Source: Desmodesmus armatus (Eukaryota > Chlorophyta > Chlorophyceae > Sphaeropleales > Scenedesmaceae). From it: a stretch of DNA of 64,000 nt. Location of the stretch: NCBI GenBank assembly GCA_007449985.2, contig VIIQ02000223.1, forward strand, positions 1 through 64,000, written 5' to 3'. Made by a program: the position numbers and the translations under genes. Of this stretch, positions 34,831 to 46,367 are shown one piece after another (within the stretch, counting starts at the first letter, position 1; every line of letters starts with the position of its first letter). Below the pieces are notes generated by a model. That model was not told the DNA's origin and searched no databases. It saw only the letters and a program-made list of their open reading frames with translations.

Positions 34831-35134
34831 ACGGAAAGGAGCAGCCTGAGAAGCAGAGTGACATCCAGCAGCAGCAGCAGCAGCAGCAGCAGGAACAGCA
34901 GAAGAAAGAGGCAGAGCAGGCACGCCTCCAGCAGCAGCAGAAGGACGAACAGATCCGAAGAGAGCAGGAGCAGCGCGAGCAGCGGGCACGCGAACAAAAG
35001 CAGCGGGAGGAAGAAGAGCAGCGGCGTCAACAGCAGCAGAAGCAGGCTGCCGCCGCCGCCGCCGCTGCTGCTGCTGCTGCTTCCCCTTCGCCAACCCCTC
35101 AAGCTGCCGACGAGCCGCCAGCCGCCGCCGCCGC

Positions 35135-35166
<32 letters not shown>

Positions 35167-38100
35167 AAAAGCCTGTGCAGGCTTCACCTGCACCCGCCAA
35201 GAAGCAGCAAGCTACCGCAGACACCCAACAGACCCCCCCACAGAAGCCTGCAGCTCCCCAACCACAGGGAAAGCCCCAGGCGGCGCCCTCGCCAGCACCA
35301 GCCACACCAGCAGCAGCAGCAGCAACCAAGCCTGCTGCCTCACCAGCTCCCAGTGATGCCAAGGCAAAGGAGCCAGCAGCAGAGCCTGCTGCTACTGCTG
35401 CTGAAGAGGCTGAACCATCAGAGGGTCCTGCAGCAGCAGCAGCAGCACCGGCAGCAGCAAATGTCACCAAGCCAGCAGCAGCAGCAGAAGAAGAGCCGCA
35501 GGACACCCCTCTCACAGCAGCAGCTAACAGCACTGACATCAGCAGCCCAGAGCCATCCGTTACAGACACAAACACCACCGCAGATGCTGCCGCAGACGCC
35601 AACACCACAGCAGCAGCAGCAGCAGCAGGTGCTGGCGACAGCAGCAATGCCACGCTGCCAATGGACATAAGGCAGCAGCCAGCTGGGGGTAATGTTACAG
35701 CAGAAGAGCCGGCAGCAATGGATGCTGTGGCGAATGCAACAGCAGGAGAACCTTCAGCAGCTAGTGATCTGGCAGCTGTAGATCAGACCGGCAGCAATGG
35801 CACGACCACGAGCAGCAGCAGAGGTGTGGGGGCAGAGGCGCCTACAGAAGCTGTCAAGATGGGTTTGGAGTTCCCAGGTGGGTGATACAGAGTGTTAGAG
35901 AATCTGGATATTGTGCGTACTTTGTGGGGGAACGATCGCACATGCCAATTTGGTACAGGATCTTGTAAATGTAGAACCATCGACAGAGAGCTTTGGACAA
36001 ACATCTTCCGTACGCAGTGGGACCTTTAAGCAAGCCAATGGCCAGCCACCAGTGCGTGGTATTGTTCCCCCTTCTGCTGACCTGTTGTGGCATGCTGTGC
36101 TTGTGCTGTGCTGTGCTATGCCGTGTGGTGCTTTGTGCAGGTGTCACTCCAGATCAGTTCAAACAGGAGTATGAAAAGGGCACAGTGGCAACTATTGCAG
36201 AGCTAGCAGGGGTGTCTCCTGAAGCAGTCACAGCTACAGTAGACGCCCCAGCACGACAGACCCCAGCAGCACCAGCAGCAGCAGCAGCGCCAGCAGCAGC
36301 AGCACCGCCAGCAGCAGCAGAGGAAGCAAATACAGCAGCACCAACAGCAGCAGCACCAGCCGCAGCTGCACGGGGGGCAAACATGACAGCACCGGCAGCT
36401 GCAGCAGAGGACGCAAACACAACAGCAGCAGCAGCAGCAGCAGCAGGCCGTGGCAGCAGGCGGCTACTGCAGGATACTGCTGCTGCTGCTGGCAGCGCGG
36501 GTAGCTTGAAGGTCAACTATGACGTGAAGACAGCAGACGCAGCAGGCACAACAGCAAAGCTTAGTGAAGCTCTGAAGGGCAATGGCGAAGCATTCTATCA
36601 GGTACGAGAAGAAGAGCTGCCACTGCACTTTTGCAGCATGCTGCATGTCACCCGAACTGTGTCCATACTGCTTAGCAATGCATGCTACAGACCACCCTTT
36701 GGAATAACTACGGCGCAGTGTTCCTCAACCCCTCCACCTGCATGAGCTATGCTCATCTGTATGATGGCACCAACACATGAGCTGCCGGCACAACCACTTC
36801 CACACGTATCCCGAACTAGAGCCCTGATCAGATCCCCTGACCCTATGCTGCCTACAGGATCTGGCCAACAACGGCATCACCGCACGCCCAGGTGTCAACT
36901 TCGGAAACCTGGCCATCCCACACAGTCAGGCCCCACCCTCAACCCTAAACCCTGATAACCCTCAACCCTACTAACCCTTACCCCTAACCATGTGTGTCTA
37001 CCCACAGGCTCTGGCCAACAACGGCATCACCGCACGCCCAGGTGTCAACTTCGGAAACCTTGCCATCCCTCCCAGTCAGGCCCCACCCACTGCCGCACCC
37101 TCAGGGGGCCTCTCAGAAACCGGCAAAATCGTCACAGGTGTTCTCGTGGGTGCTGGGGGCCTGGTGCTTGCTGTTGTGGCTTTGTGGTGCTGCAAGAAGC
37201 GGCAGCACAAGCAGCAGCACACCCTGCGGCAGTCTGAGACAGACATTCTCACAAAGGCAGGCGCGGACGCGAGGAACGGAGCGGGCGCGAGAGATATGGA
37301 GACAGGAGATGCCAGGAAGCGCAAGGACAAGGGAGAGGATGATGCGGCGATGCATGCAAGGTGCGGTCAGTTTGAATAATGACCGAGGTTTTGAGGATGT
37401 GCGGTTGTTTGAATTCAGGGTTCAGTCTCAGCACCACCATGCAGGGCTGCTCATGCTTGTGGCCAAACAGCAGCTCGCAGCTTCAGCAAAATGGGACGTG
37501 AGGATTACATTACAACCATCAGGCTTGGTGTCATGCATTCACTGCCAGCCTAGTCACAACCAATCACTATCACCCTTGCCGGCCGCCCTCCCCCACTGCC
37601 CTCACGCACCGCTCATCCAACCCTCTCACCGACGCCTATCATGCCATGGTTGCCGACAGGCCGTCAGAGACGGACGCAGGCCGCCACACTTCAGACCAGG
37701 CTCCAGCTTCCTTGGCCAGCAGCTCCGCAGGAAAAAACACCCATCACGCTCACCCACTGCTCTTACCCACCCCTCTCACACAACCCTCTCAATGATTTTC
37801 AGGCCGTCAGAGACTGATGCAGGCCGCTACACGTCAGACCAGGCGCCCGCTTCAAAGGAGTCCTTTGCCAGCAGCTCCACAGCCAACAACAAGCCAAGCA
37901 GCTTCGACTCCGCCAAAGCAGCAGGCGTGGCAGCAGCAGGCCTACTGCCTGGCGCAGCCGTCGCTGCCGGTGCTACTGCTGCTGCTGCTGCTGGATCCGC
38001 AACTGGCAGAGACCAGCCCACCCACTACAGCACAGCAGCTAATGCACCAGAGATCGCCCCAGACTCTACCAAGAGTGCTTCAGACTCCCCTAGGAAGCGA

Positions 38101-39452
38101 AGCGGCAAGCCTGCAGCAGCAGCAGCAGCGACCGCAACAGCAGCAGCAGCAGCAGCAGCCACGACACGGAAGGGCGCAGGCATCAGGCTAGGTCCCGGTG
38201 GCAGTACCGCCTCTTGGGGTTCAGCCGCAGGTGCTGCTGACGAGGACAAAACCCCAACAAAAGCAGATGCCGGCAAAACCCAAACCCGCCCTCCCTGGCG
38301 CCCACCCGGGACCAACGTTCAAATCCCGCCACTGGCGCCAGCTGAGCACTACCCTCGCTCCTATGACCCCGACTCCTCAAGGCAATCTACCAGGCACTCC
38401 AGCTTAGCAGGGGGAGAGACTCCATACCTCGCCAGTATCGTGAGTGAGGGTGGCAGCAGCATGAGTGGCGGTGGCGGCAGCAGCGCTGGCGGTGTCGCAA
38501 GCAGCGGCAGTGCACAACAGCGCGTGCCGCCTGTGCGGCTGCCAGCGGCTGCGGCTGCTGCTGCTATTGCTGCAGGTGCAACGACGGCCGGTGTGGAGGG
38601 ACACAGTGGCGCCCTGCCGCCCAGCCCCAGGTCACCAACCACTGAAGAGATGCAGGTGAGAGGGTACTACTAGAGAATTCTTGACATTGTCGTTGTGTCG
38701 ATGTCCGAGTATGACAGAAAGTGACCAACATGACGTTGCAACCGAAGCTGTTGGTTGCATGAACAGGCATGGACTTGGTGGAGTGTCAGTTTTGAAATGA
38801 AGCATCAGGAGCATCTGTGAGTGCCTTCGGTGACACACCGCCACAACAGCCCTGGCTCTCTTGCTAGAGCCAATGGTGGCTCTATCCTTTGGTAGCCCCC
38901 ATTGATGTACTGTAGTGATGATCAGTATGTTTTGCTGCTTCAGGATGCGTCGGAGGCGTTTGAGTCACCCAGGAGCTACTACAGTGCTGATGGAAGCGAG
39001 GACTTCCACAGTGTGCACAGCCAGTCTTTCCGATCTGAAACAGGTGAGCTCAAAGTGTCAAACCTGGGAGATGTATGGCTTGGTGCTCCAGTACTTGCAT
39101 GCACATCGATGCATGGTGCGTGCTGCAGGCGCAGCTGCGGGTGCACGCAAGCTCATACAGTATCCCACCTGCACACGCGTACGGTCTATTTGACACAACA
39201 CTTCTTAAATACAGCAACCACAACCATTGCTGATGCCCGTTTACATTGCTGACCTTGTTTCCCGGTTTTCGTGTGCTTCATTCGAATGCAGGCTCCGCTG
39301 CCAGCTACAGAACCGCTGACAGCAGGGCTACGACAGGCAGCAGCTCCAGCAGACTGTCAGCTTCGGCAAGTGCCAAGGAGTTCCCGCGCGCTTTTGTGCC
39401 GACCGTTGATGACGCCGAAAGCGAGGGTTCCGCATCCGCTGACCTGCGCTGA
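34078..39452 (+). CDS. Type I membrane protein with two CBM1-like domains
   Basis: Exons: 34078-35877, 36141-36601, 37008-37360, 37803-38655, 38944-39043, 39292-39452 (TGA). The start MLERLRTFQLLLIGLYLV opens a signal peptide. Two Cys-rich domains follow: GPWGQCGGANNC...FFWQCQP near 34180-34320 and GPYAQCGGMNGC...EWYWACKP near 34500-34630. They match the fungal-type cellulose-binding module pattern (WGQCGG start, aromatic-x-x-C end). Next come a long Gln/Ala/Thr linker and a small domain (SLKVNYDVKTADAAGTTAKL, GEAFYQ, LANNGITARPGVNFG) resembling alga-specific extracellular modules. One transmembrane helix (IVTGVLVGAGGLVLAVVALW) is followed by a basic stop-transfer CCKKRQHK and a cytoplasmic tail of over 350 residues rich in Ser/Ala. 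The layout suggests a wall-contacting receptor or anchor. The frame shifts near 34.63 kb, just after the second module. Confidence 0.82.
36855..36990 (+). repeat. Truncated exon copy ending in telomere-like repeats
   Basis: A copy of the start of the exon at 37008 (LANNGITARPGVNFGNLAIP) runs from about 36858 to 36932 and stops where CAACCCTAAACCCTGATAAC and further CCCTAA-like words begin. Confidence 0.9.
37655..37735 (+). repeat. Copy of a CBM1-gene exon start
   Basis: Coding PSETDAGRHTSDQAPAS after a GACAG acceptor, close to the start of the exon at 37803. The intron words CACTGCCCTCACGC and CACTGCTCTTACCC before each also correspond. Confidence 0.85.
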
Positions 39453-42400
39453 GCAGTCAGCTGCCTCGCGGTCCGTAGTGTTGTCCCTTGGCGAGCGATC
39501 CTGCAGCAGCTGCTCCCAGCTGACAGTATGGGTTTCAATGTGTTGTTGTCTCTCAGCAACAGGGCGACAGCTGTGATTGTGCGTCCATTGCATGTGAGGG
39601 ATTTGACGGTTGCTGCTGTGGTGATCAGCAGCAGGCAGATCCTCAGCTCTCACAGACGCTGTGTGAACAGCCCAAAGCCAGGAGGTGTTTTGGATCTTTG
39701 ACCGCTGTTATGACAATCATATGACTAAACGCATACATCGCAAGCACTACCTCCGCTGACTTCATCTGACGCTGTGCTGCCGCTGACATGGTAGATGGGT
39801 GGGTGTAACTGCTGGTACGGCTTGTGTTGGCCCATTTTTTTGGCAGGCGTGTGACTCACACAGCGGCAGCTTTGAGTTGCATCTGAAATTCATGCCTGGT
39901 TTTTTCTGCACAACTGGCTGGCTGGCCCAGCTGAGCAGTATACAGTCATCACAGGGATGCGGCTTGCGGTACCCGCAGTCAGGGTTTAGGGCGCAAACCC
40001 TGAACCCCAAACAGGTGCCGGCTGTGTACGGCTGCTAGATGCACTGGCGGCAACCACACTGATATGGTCATCACGAGCTAAGCAGAGCTGCAGCTGGTGC
40101 TGTTCGCTGCCGCCCCAGCCAGCTCACCCTTGACTTGCTGCACAGCACCAATGCACCATCCCCTTGGATGGCTGCTGCTGCTGCTGCTGTTGCTGTGTGA
40201 TGATGATGAACTTATGTGCGTGTGTCTGCTGGCAGTGCGTGCATTGGGACATCACCGGTTGTGTTGATGTGGCAAGTGTGGATGTGTTGCACGGTGCTTT
40301 TGCACAACACCTGCGGAACCGCTGGCACGTTGTACCCTGGGCGTTGGTTGTGGCAGTTGCTGGTGGAGCGTCTGTTTTGTGCATGACTGCATGACATAAT
40401 GACCAAGAGTATTGACACACCTATCATATAGTTGTGCGTGCCAAAGCACTCGGGGGCATGCTGATCATCTGGTGATCAGTATTTACGAATTGTGTGATCT
40501 TGTGATCTTACCCGGGGGTCTGGAAGTGTGATTTCTCTGTGCTTGGCTGCCTGTGCTGGGTCATGATCAGCTGCCTGCTTGGTAAGCATGTCCATGTGAT
40601 CACATACACTGCGTGAGTGATCATGGGCCTTGCAGGGGGGCAGCTCTCTTTACGGTCACACTACTCTCCGTTCAATTGGCTACAACATGTTTTTTGCAGG
40701 CGCGCTCAGTGCTGCAATGGGGGGGGGCACAGCTTGTCAGTGCGGCAATCGAGGGCTTGGTGCGACTCAACGCGCGCCCTGCCATTGCAGCTTGGCACAT
40801 CCACACTGAGGCGTACAAGGCTACTGTGCTCGCGGGTTCATAAACCTGCAAGTGGAGTTGTGCTTCGGCCGCCTCATGAGGCAAGCGGCTTGTTGGCAAT
40901 GCTGTATGCGCTCAGTGTGTGCATGCGCTCAGTGTGCGCACGTGCACCACCAGTTGAGCATTGTGCGCCAAATGCTGAATGAATATGATTTGCGTTCTGG
41001 TGTTGTGCAGCGGGATATCTCACGTGGCCGACCGCCAGATGATCTCTGCTTTGTAACAATTTGTGACGACCTCTGCTTTAATTTGTGTGAGCCAGTGTCC
41101 CGGACACTCCTGGCAGGCTGCTGCATTGTGCTTCATGTGCCACACCATCATACATGCAGTATTGTCGATCACTGCCACATGACAAGGCGATTCTACACTA
41201 CAAACTCTGTCCAATTCTTGTCACGGAATCGGCAAGCTGGGCGGGGGGGGGGGGGGGTGACGCTGTGTGGCAGCATTTAATGCCTGACTGGACTCAAGTG
41301 AGCCCAAGAAGTCACCAATGACGGCCGGTGGACAGCTAAGCACTTTGCAAGCAACACAAAGGTTACGGCAAGTCAAGAGCAATACAACAACGCAAGGTGT
41401 GCAAGTCGGAGGGATGTGCATATGCTGCGCCCATGAGCCCCAACAACAGGTGTGCACAGTCTGCAACCATGCCCTTTTTCCAACCTGGGCTACAAGCACC
41501 TTGACTCCTTACCCCACTCAATTCATCTTGAATGCGTGCACAGCAGTGCTGGGCATGAACCATGTTTATTGTGGTCGAACCAGTTGCAACAACTGGCCAT
41601 GGCTGTGCAACATCCCATGCCAGATCTCAAACCACACAGTGACCATGACAATCACAAGCCACCCAGTGGCATCTGCTGTTGAATGTCTGCACATGTCCAA
41701 AGCTGTGACAACGGATGCCACACACAACATGTCTCAACAGTGCACTGTCGTGGCCACAAAAATCAACACACCGGTGTGCCACAGGGGCAGTGCTGATTAG
41801 TCATATCAAATGCACACAAGGCTGAGCCGCCGAGAGTGAACCGCTGGTCTGATACCGTCAGCGGGATATGGCTGTTTACGAGGATATGCATTTTGCTTCA
41901 GCCAACCCAGCCAATTACATGTGTGCCTGCCGGGCTGTACATGTTTGTGCGGCACACCGCCGTGGCTAGGCATTCCCGTACATGTAACTGTACATGTACA
42001 TGTACATGCCGCCACACATGCACACGGGTGCATATGACTTCCGACAACCATCTCGAGGAACCGTCACTCTGTCATGCATCACACACAACTTCACGGTTGA
42101 GATCAGGGCTGTTGCCCTATCCCGACCACACACAGGCACTTGTCCAAACCAGCTCGTCCCCCTATGCATGCATGCAACAAGTCTCAACAGGTTAATCATA
42201 CAGCTGCACAATTATGCGGGCGCTTCAGCATGCCCGTCCGCACACACTAGTCAACGCAATCAATCCAAAACAAGCGCAACACTCACACCAGCCAGCCCAC
42301 TACCCAACCAGACAGCTTTGATCAACAGGATCAGGCAGCACAAGAATGTACAGCTGCTAACTGCCTGGTTGCAGCCAACACCTTGCCATGCCAACAAAAG

Positions 42401-42599
42401 CCTTTAGCACTGTGATTCGGGTGCACATCAGCATCAATGCACATAGTTCTACAAGTACGAGGCACCTCTCCTGTATAGTGAAACATCACCGGGTGGGGTC
42501 CGTGTCCAAAGAACCATGCACATGGCTTGAAAGCACCCTCAACTGGCCTATGAACACTGGGGTGGGCACGTGCTTGCACATCAACAATCACTCCGACTC
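39453..42599. other. Intergenic, no gene supported
   Basis: Short open frames on both strands, including a 160-residue Cys-containing one at 41318-41800 (+), lack splice context or recognisable peptides. An inverted pair of telomere-like words lies at 39976-40012 and a run of about 13 G at 41241. Confidence 0.45.
39804..39808 (+). terminator. Candidate TGTAA polyadenylation signal
   Basis: TGTAA about 350 bp after the stop of the CBM1-like gene. Confidence 0.35.
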
Positions 42600-42910
42600 C
42601 ATCTTGTTGCCAGCATTGCCCCAAGCATCCCAAAGAGGGGACGTTCTCACCCCTTGCTCAGTGTGGGTTGCATGGGCTGCTGCTGCAAGCCCAAGAAAAA
42701 GGTCATCCAAGCTCCTACTTGGGGGTAGCAGGCGCTGCTGCTGGTGCACTCCACCAGAACCTGTTGCCAGCATTGCCCCAAGGGTTCCAAGGAGGTAACT
42801 TTCTCATCCCCTTACTCAGTGAGGGTTGCAAGGGCTGCTGTTGTCAGCCCACGACCCCCTACTTGGGGGTAGCAGGGGCTCCTGCTGGTGCACTCCACCA
42901 GAACCTGTTG
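42600..42910 (+). repeat. Tandem repeat around a possible short exon coding MGCCCKPKKK
   Basis: A unit of about 150 bp (TTGCCAGCATTGCCCCAAG ... CCACCAGAACC) occurs two and a half times. The first contains ATGGGCTGCTGCTGCAAGCC, reading MGCCCKPKKKVIQAPTWG up to a GTAGCA donor. In the second the coding part has decayed. Confidence 0.6.
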
Positions 42911-42994
42911 CCGGCCTCGATGAGCCCCTTGGTCCTCCTGGACTCAAGTGCACCGCTCGAAGTCTCACTCACACGCCTGCGCCAGCAAACACAT

Positions 42995-43185
42995 ACAGTA
43001 CAGTAATTGTGGTGTACAGTACAGTACAGTACAGTACAGTACAGTACAGTACAGTACAGTATAGTACAGTACAGTACAGTACAGTACAGTACAGTACAGT
43101 ACAGTACAGTACAGTACAGTACAGTACAGTACAGTAATTGTGGTAGGGGATCCCAAACCTAGCACCAGCCAGCGAGCCAACATGA
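42995..43185 (+). repeat. (ACAGT)n microsatellite with conserved flank
   Basis: About 24 near-perfect ACAGT units from 43013 to 43136, bounded on both sides by ACAGTAATTGTGGT. They are followed by TCCCAAACCTAGCACCAGCC, related to the flank of the array at 9.6 kb. Confidence 0.85.
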
Positions 43186-43623
43186 ACACAGGTTGGGAGG
43201 TGTGCAGTGCCACTGACCATGCTAACTTCCACGGCCAAGGGCAACTGTCAGTAGGGTTGTGTCAGTTGTCTTCAAGCTCAGTGTCTTACAGAAGTGTGGG
43301 AGATGCAAGAGACCATGTTTGTTTGACAGTGGGCGTGGTGGTTGCACCTGGCGTGGCAAGGGCTTGGTGGGGTGCATGCGTGCGTCCAGGTGAAGATGCA
43401 CATCTCATGGCATACTAGCTGTGCAGGACAGCAGGCCCCTGGCCGCTGGGCCAGCATGGAATGCAGCTAGGCCGTGGTTCAAACATATCACAGGGCATGG
43501 CTTTTGAATGGTCACACTGTGAAACAGGTTGAGTCATGTGCCAGCACACAACTTCATAGTATGCTAGCTACACAAGTAATCTCTGTGCTAACACACCACT
43601 TGAGCACCACACACTCATGAACA
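43186..43623. other. Short gap, no gene supported
   Basis: Between the microsatellite and the end of the small secreted gene. One 92-residue plus-strand frame has no splice or homology support. Confidence 0.4.
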
Positions 43624-43628
43624 TTACA
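43624..43628 (-). terminator. Candidate TGTAA polyadenylation signal (minus strand)
   Basis: TGTAA on the minus strand, only 8 bases past the stop of the small secreted gene. It is unusually close, so a more distal site may be used. Confidence 0.25.
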
Positions 43629-43636
43629 CCCGACAC

Positions 43637-44561
43637 TCACCAGTTGCCTGGCACGTCGGGAGCAGCAATGCCCCTGAAGATGTATCCCTTGCTTGCATAC
43701 TTCTTCATGTCAGCCTCAGTCACAGGAATGGGCTGGGTCACAGCAGCAGCAGTGTCAGCAGTGGCCACGGAGGGGGCGCCTGCAGATTACACACACATCA
43801 CACAGCACGCAGCACACAGCGCACACACAGCAGGAAGCAGGAAGCAGGAAGCAGGAAGCAGGAAGCAGAAGCAGCACGTCGTGTTGGTGTTGCCCACCGG
43901 CGTTTCAAACAACCGCAGCAGACATGAGGGCGCACTAGCTGTTTGTCGTGGGCCAACCACAGGACGGTGCAATTCGTCTCTGGCGGGATAGAGTCCCACT
44001 AGTCAGCAAGACAGGGGCTCAAAAGGTAGGCAGTGTTCTGCCATAAGCACCAGCTTCTGGCAGAACACTATGTGATCAAGGGCAGGAGAGGCTGATGCAG
44101 CAGAGAATGACTGACGAGTGACTGTCCTGCTGATGCCCAAGGCATGTGCCCACAAGTGCATCAGAAGAGATGCTGTGTGCAGACGGGAAAGGAAGGTGTG
44201 ACGCGCAGGGACATGCATCTCTTGAAGGGTTGACTGACTCTTTATGCAGGCATATCACTCAACAAGCATGATGCTGAGCAGGAGTAGCATCAGCATGAGC
44301 TTAAACTGCTTCACTTGGCATTCGTCTCATACAGGGTTGACTTGATCTAAGCGAGTCATGAGTGACACTATGCAGACATGTCACTCAAAGAGATGAAGCT
44401 TCACATTTTTTAGGTGTGCAGGAAACTGACCTGCAAAAACCTCCTTGGTCTCCAGGCACTGGCTCTCTGCCCCCACGGTGAGGGACTGCAGCTGGGCAAT
44501 GCAGCGGTTCTGCACCCAGACACCGGCAGCACACACTGCAGGCACAGCGCACAGCACGGCA

Positions 44562-44599
<38 letters not shown>

Positions 44600-44982
44600 C
44601 GAACAGTAAGAAGGTGACAATGTTGAATGCGCTTGGTGGTGGATACAGCTCACCAGCGAGCTGAGCTACACATAAGACAGCCAGTGGCTGATGTGACACT
44701 ATACACACAGCCAGGCACCTCCAAAACAGAGTCAAAAGGCATGGAGAGAGAATGACGTCAGAGCCAAAGCTCACCTGGCTTGACCAGTCGTGCGTTGCAG
44801 TAGGAAGGGCCTCCCATGGGGTTGAACACGAAGCCCTCCACCGCAGCTTGTGCTGCGGGGTAGTGCATGGGGTACCTTGCGGGCTCCTGCCAGTAGGCGG
44901 GCCCTGAGCCAGTCAAGACCCTTGCTGAGGCCAAGGGAGCAAGCAGGAGTGCTGTGAGCACTGTGGCCAGATACATGCGCAT
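43637..44982 (-). CDS. Small secreted protein, 151 residues, three exons
   Basis: Exons 44982-44775, 44535-44431 and 43779-43637 join in phase to 456 nt including TGA. The start MRMYLATVLTALLLAPLASA is a clear signal peptide. The mature part has four Cys (YCNAR, VCAAG, NRCIAQ, SQCLE), an Ala/Thr-rich stretch, and ends GYIFRGIAAPDVPGNW. No known domain is recognised; location is presumably extracellular or wall. The stop codon overlaps a GTGAGT donor, so splicing there would replace the last Trp. The start lies 30 bp after another minus-strand open frame that ends at 45012. Confidence 0.7.
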
Positions 44983-45011
44983 CTTTGCTGCTGCTTGATG
45001 GTCTGAGGTGA

Positions 45012-45296
45012 TTAGTAAGGATCGAAAGGGATGTCGGTGCAGGCGGGCTGCCGACTGAGTGGTTGGTTGTGCTTCGGCCCTGCAGGGATGGCACCAGCAG
45101 TCACTGTCTTGTGGGACAACGGATGGGTGCGATCTGGTCCAGCAGCATTCACAAAGAACGCAAACCTAATCTGGTTCGCGTACATAGTGTCAAGAGCACC
45201 CATTGCTGATTGCATGTGAAGCCAGACAAACATGCTCGGCATCTCCTCTGCTGCTGCGCGGGCAAGCTCATTGCAGGCGCGATGGGACCTTTGCAC
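45012..45296 (-). CDS. Possible terminal exon, unrecognised
   Basis: A 94-codon minus-strand frame with a convincing composition (ACNELARAAAEEMPSMFVWL, MYANQIRFAFFVNAAG) ending FDPY and a TAG at 45012. No initiator is visible, so it would be the last exon of a gene further right or an upstream frame in the leader of the gene at 44982. I cannot assign a function. Confidence 0.3.
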   Translation of the reverse strand: MQRSHRACNELARAAAEEMPSMFVWLHMQSAMGALDTMYANQIRFAFFVNAAGPDRTHPLSHKTVTAGAIPAGPKHNQPLSRQPACTDIPFDPY

Positions 45297-45747
45297 AGCT
45301 GCGCATCACATCAAACAAATAGCTCACCAGCAGATCTACCAGAAACAGACGTCCGCAGCAGCTGCACGTAGTTGCTGAACGACAGCACAAAAACACAACT
45401 CTGGACAAGTTTGATCAGCGCACAGGGATCCGCAAAGCACTTAAGACAACACTGGAGCTAACAGAGTCGGAATATAAAAGGCACTGCGCGGGCCGCGGGG
45501 TGAGTAGTAGCACTGTGCCCTAGCACAGCTTCGTGGGTTGATCCAGTCACCTCGGTTGGATGTGATAAGTTGAAACTTAGAAAACAGACTCAGTTTGTTG
45601 TGTCTACCTGTGGCTACTGCTGTGGCACCAGCAGTCCCATCCGTCCTTGCATGCAAGGAAAGCCTTGTCTTCAAGTCAGTCCATGCACGACAGCAATCTT
45701 GTGGCACATATTGGCAGCTGGGTCAGTGCAATAGCATTGCATGTATC

Positions 45748-46320
45748 TCAAGGTGTTACATGGGCTATGCAGTCTACTGTGTCAAGCCCCTGGGGGCACT
45801 GCAGCACAGTGCACAGTGTGTAGATTGGATGAACAGCGCTAGCGCTGCACTCATGGCCAACCCCCTTCCAGGGCATAGCAAGCCAATAGCTAACATGCTC
45901 GGGGTCGAAGGTGACTTCGTCACGTGTCCGTGCAGGGACCATTCTACATTCACACAGCAACGAAAGATGCCAGCTGGCCTGCTCAGCAGGCAGGCTCTGC
46001 TGCATCTGTGGCCATATCTTCTGCACCTCACCCACACCCCTCGCCTTCCTCACGAGCTTCAAGGTTGCTGCTATACTGTTAGACGCATCTGACATTGATG
46101 CTACCATGTTCACGGTCAAGTTCACTTCAGATCTGAAAGATTTGTGCCAGGCAGCAACATGGCCACCAAGCACTGCAGATACTCCTCTTCCTCCGGCGTA
46201 TACTGCTTTTCCTCCTCCAAATAATTTTCTTCCTCCTCCAAATAATCCTCTTCCTCCTGCGAATACTCCTCTCCTTCCCCTCCAAATAATCCTCCTGCAT
46301 CCAGCAAGGCACAGCAACAG
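45748..46320 (-). CDS. Possible Gly-rich exon, unrecognised
   Basis: After a GATGCAG acceptor on the minus strand, a frame opens with GLFGGGRKLFGGGKAVYAGG and continues through NLTVNMVASMSDASNSIAAT to a stop at 45748. The same bases in the second frame read Glu/Tyr-rich (EEEDYLEEEENYLEEE), and on the plus strand Pro/Asn-rich (FPPPNNFLPPPNNPLPP). All three are open because the segment is a purine-rich tandem repeat. Which, if any, is translated cannot be decided here. Confidence 0.25.
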   Translation of the reverse strand: MLLCLAGCRRIIWRGRRGVFAGGRGLFGGGRKLFGGGKAVYAGGRGVSAVLGGHVAAWHKSFRSEVNLTVNMVASMSDASNSIAATLKLVRKARGVGEVQKIWPQMQQSLPAEQASWHLSLLCECRMVPARTRDEVTFDPEHVSYWLAMPWKGVGHECSASAVHPIYTLCTVLQCPQGLDTVDCIAHVTP

Positions 46321-46367
46321 CAAAGGTACGGTGAGGCACTGAAGAGGTCGGGGATGTGTGTACACAG

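Noticed and set aside
34194..35668. Several long Ser/Leu/Cys- or Ala-rich antisense frames
   Set aside because: They are the complements of CAG/GCA tracts in the CBM1-like gene. Triplet tracts keep all frames open and the ordinary peptides (Cys modules, membrane helix) are on the plus strand.
42995..43138. ACAGT array considered as a CRISPR-like array
   Set aside because: It is a pure pentanucleotide microsatellite without spacers, in eukaryotic nuclear DNA.
45911..46342. Pro/Asn-rich plus-strand frame resembling a pherophorin-type wall protein
   Set aside because: The Pro-rich part comes from a purine-rich repeat that is open in three frames; the flanks lack the Cys-rich pherophorin domains, so the likeness is superficial.
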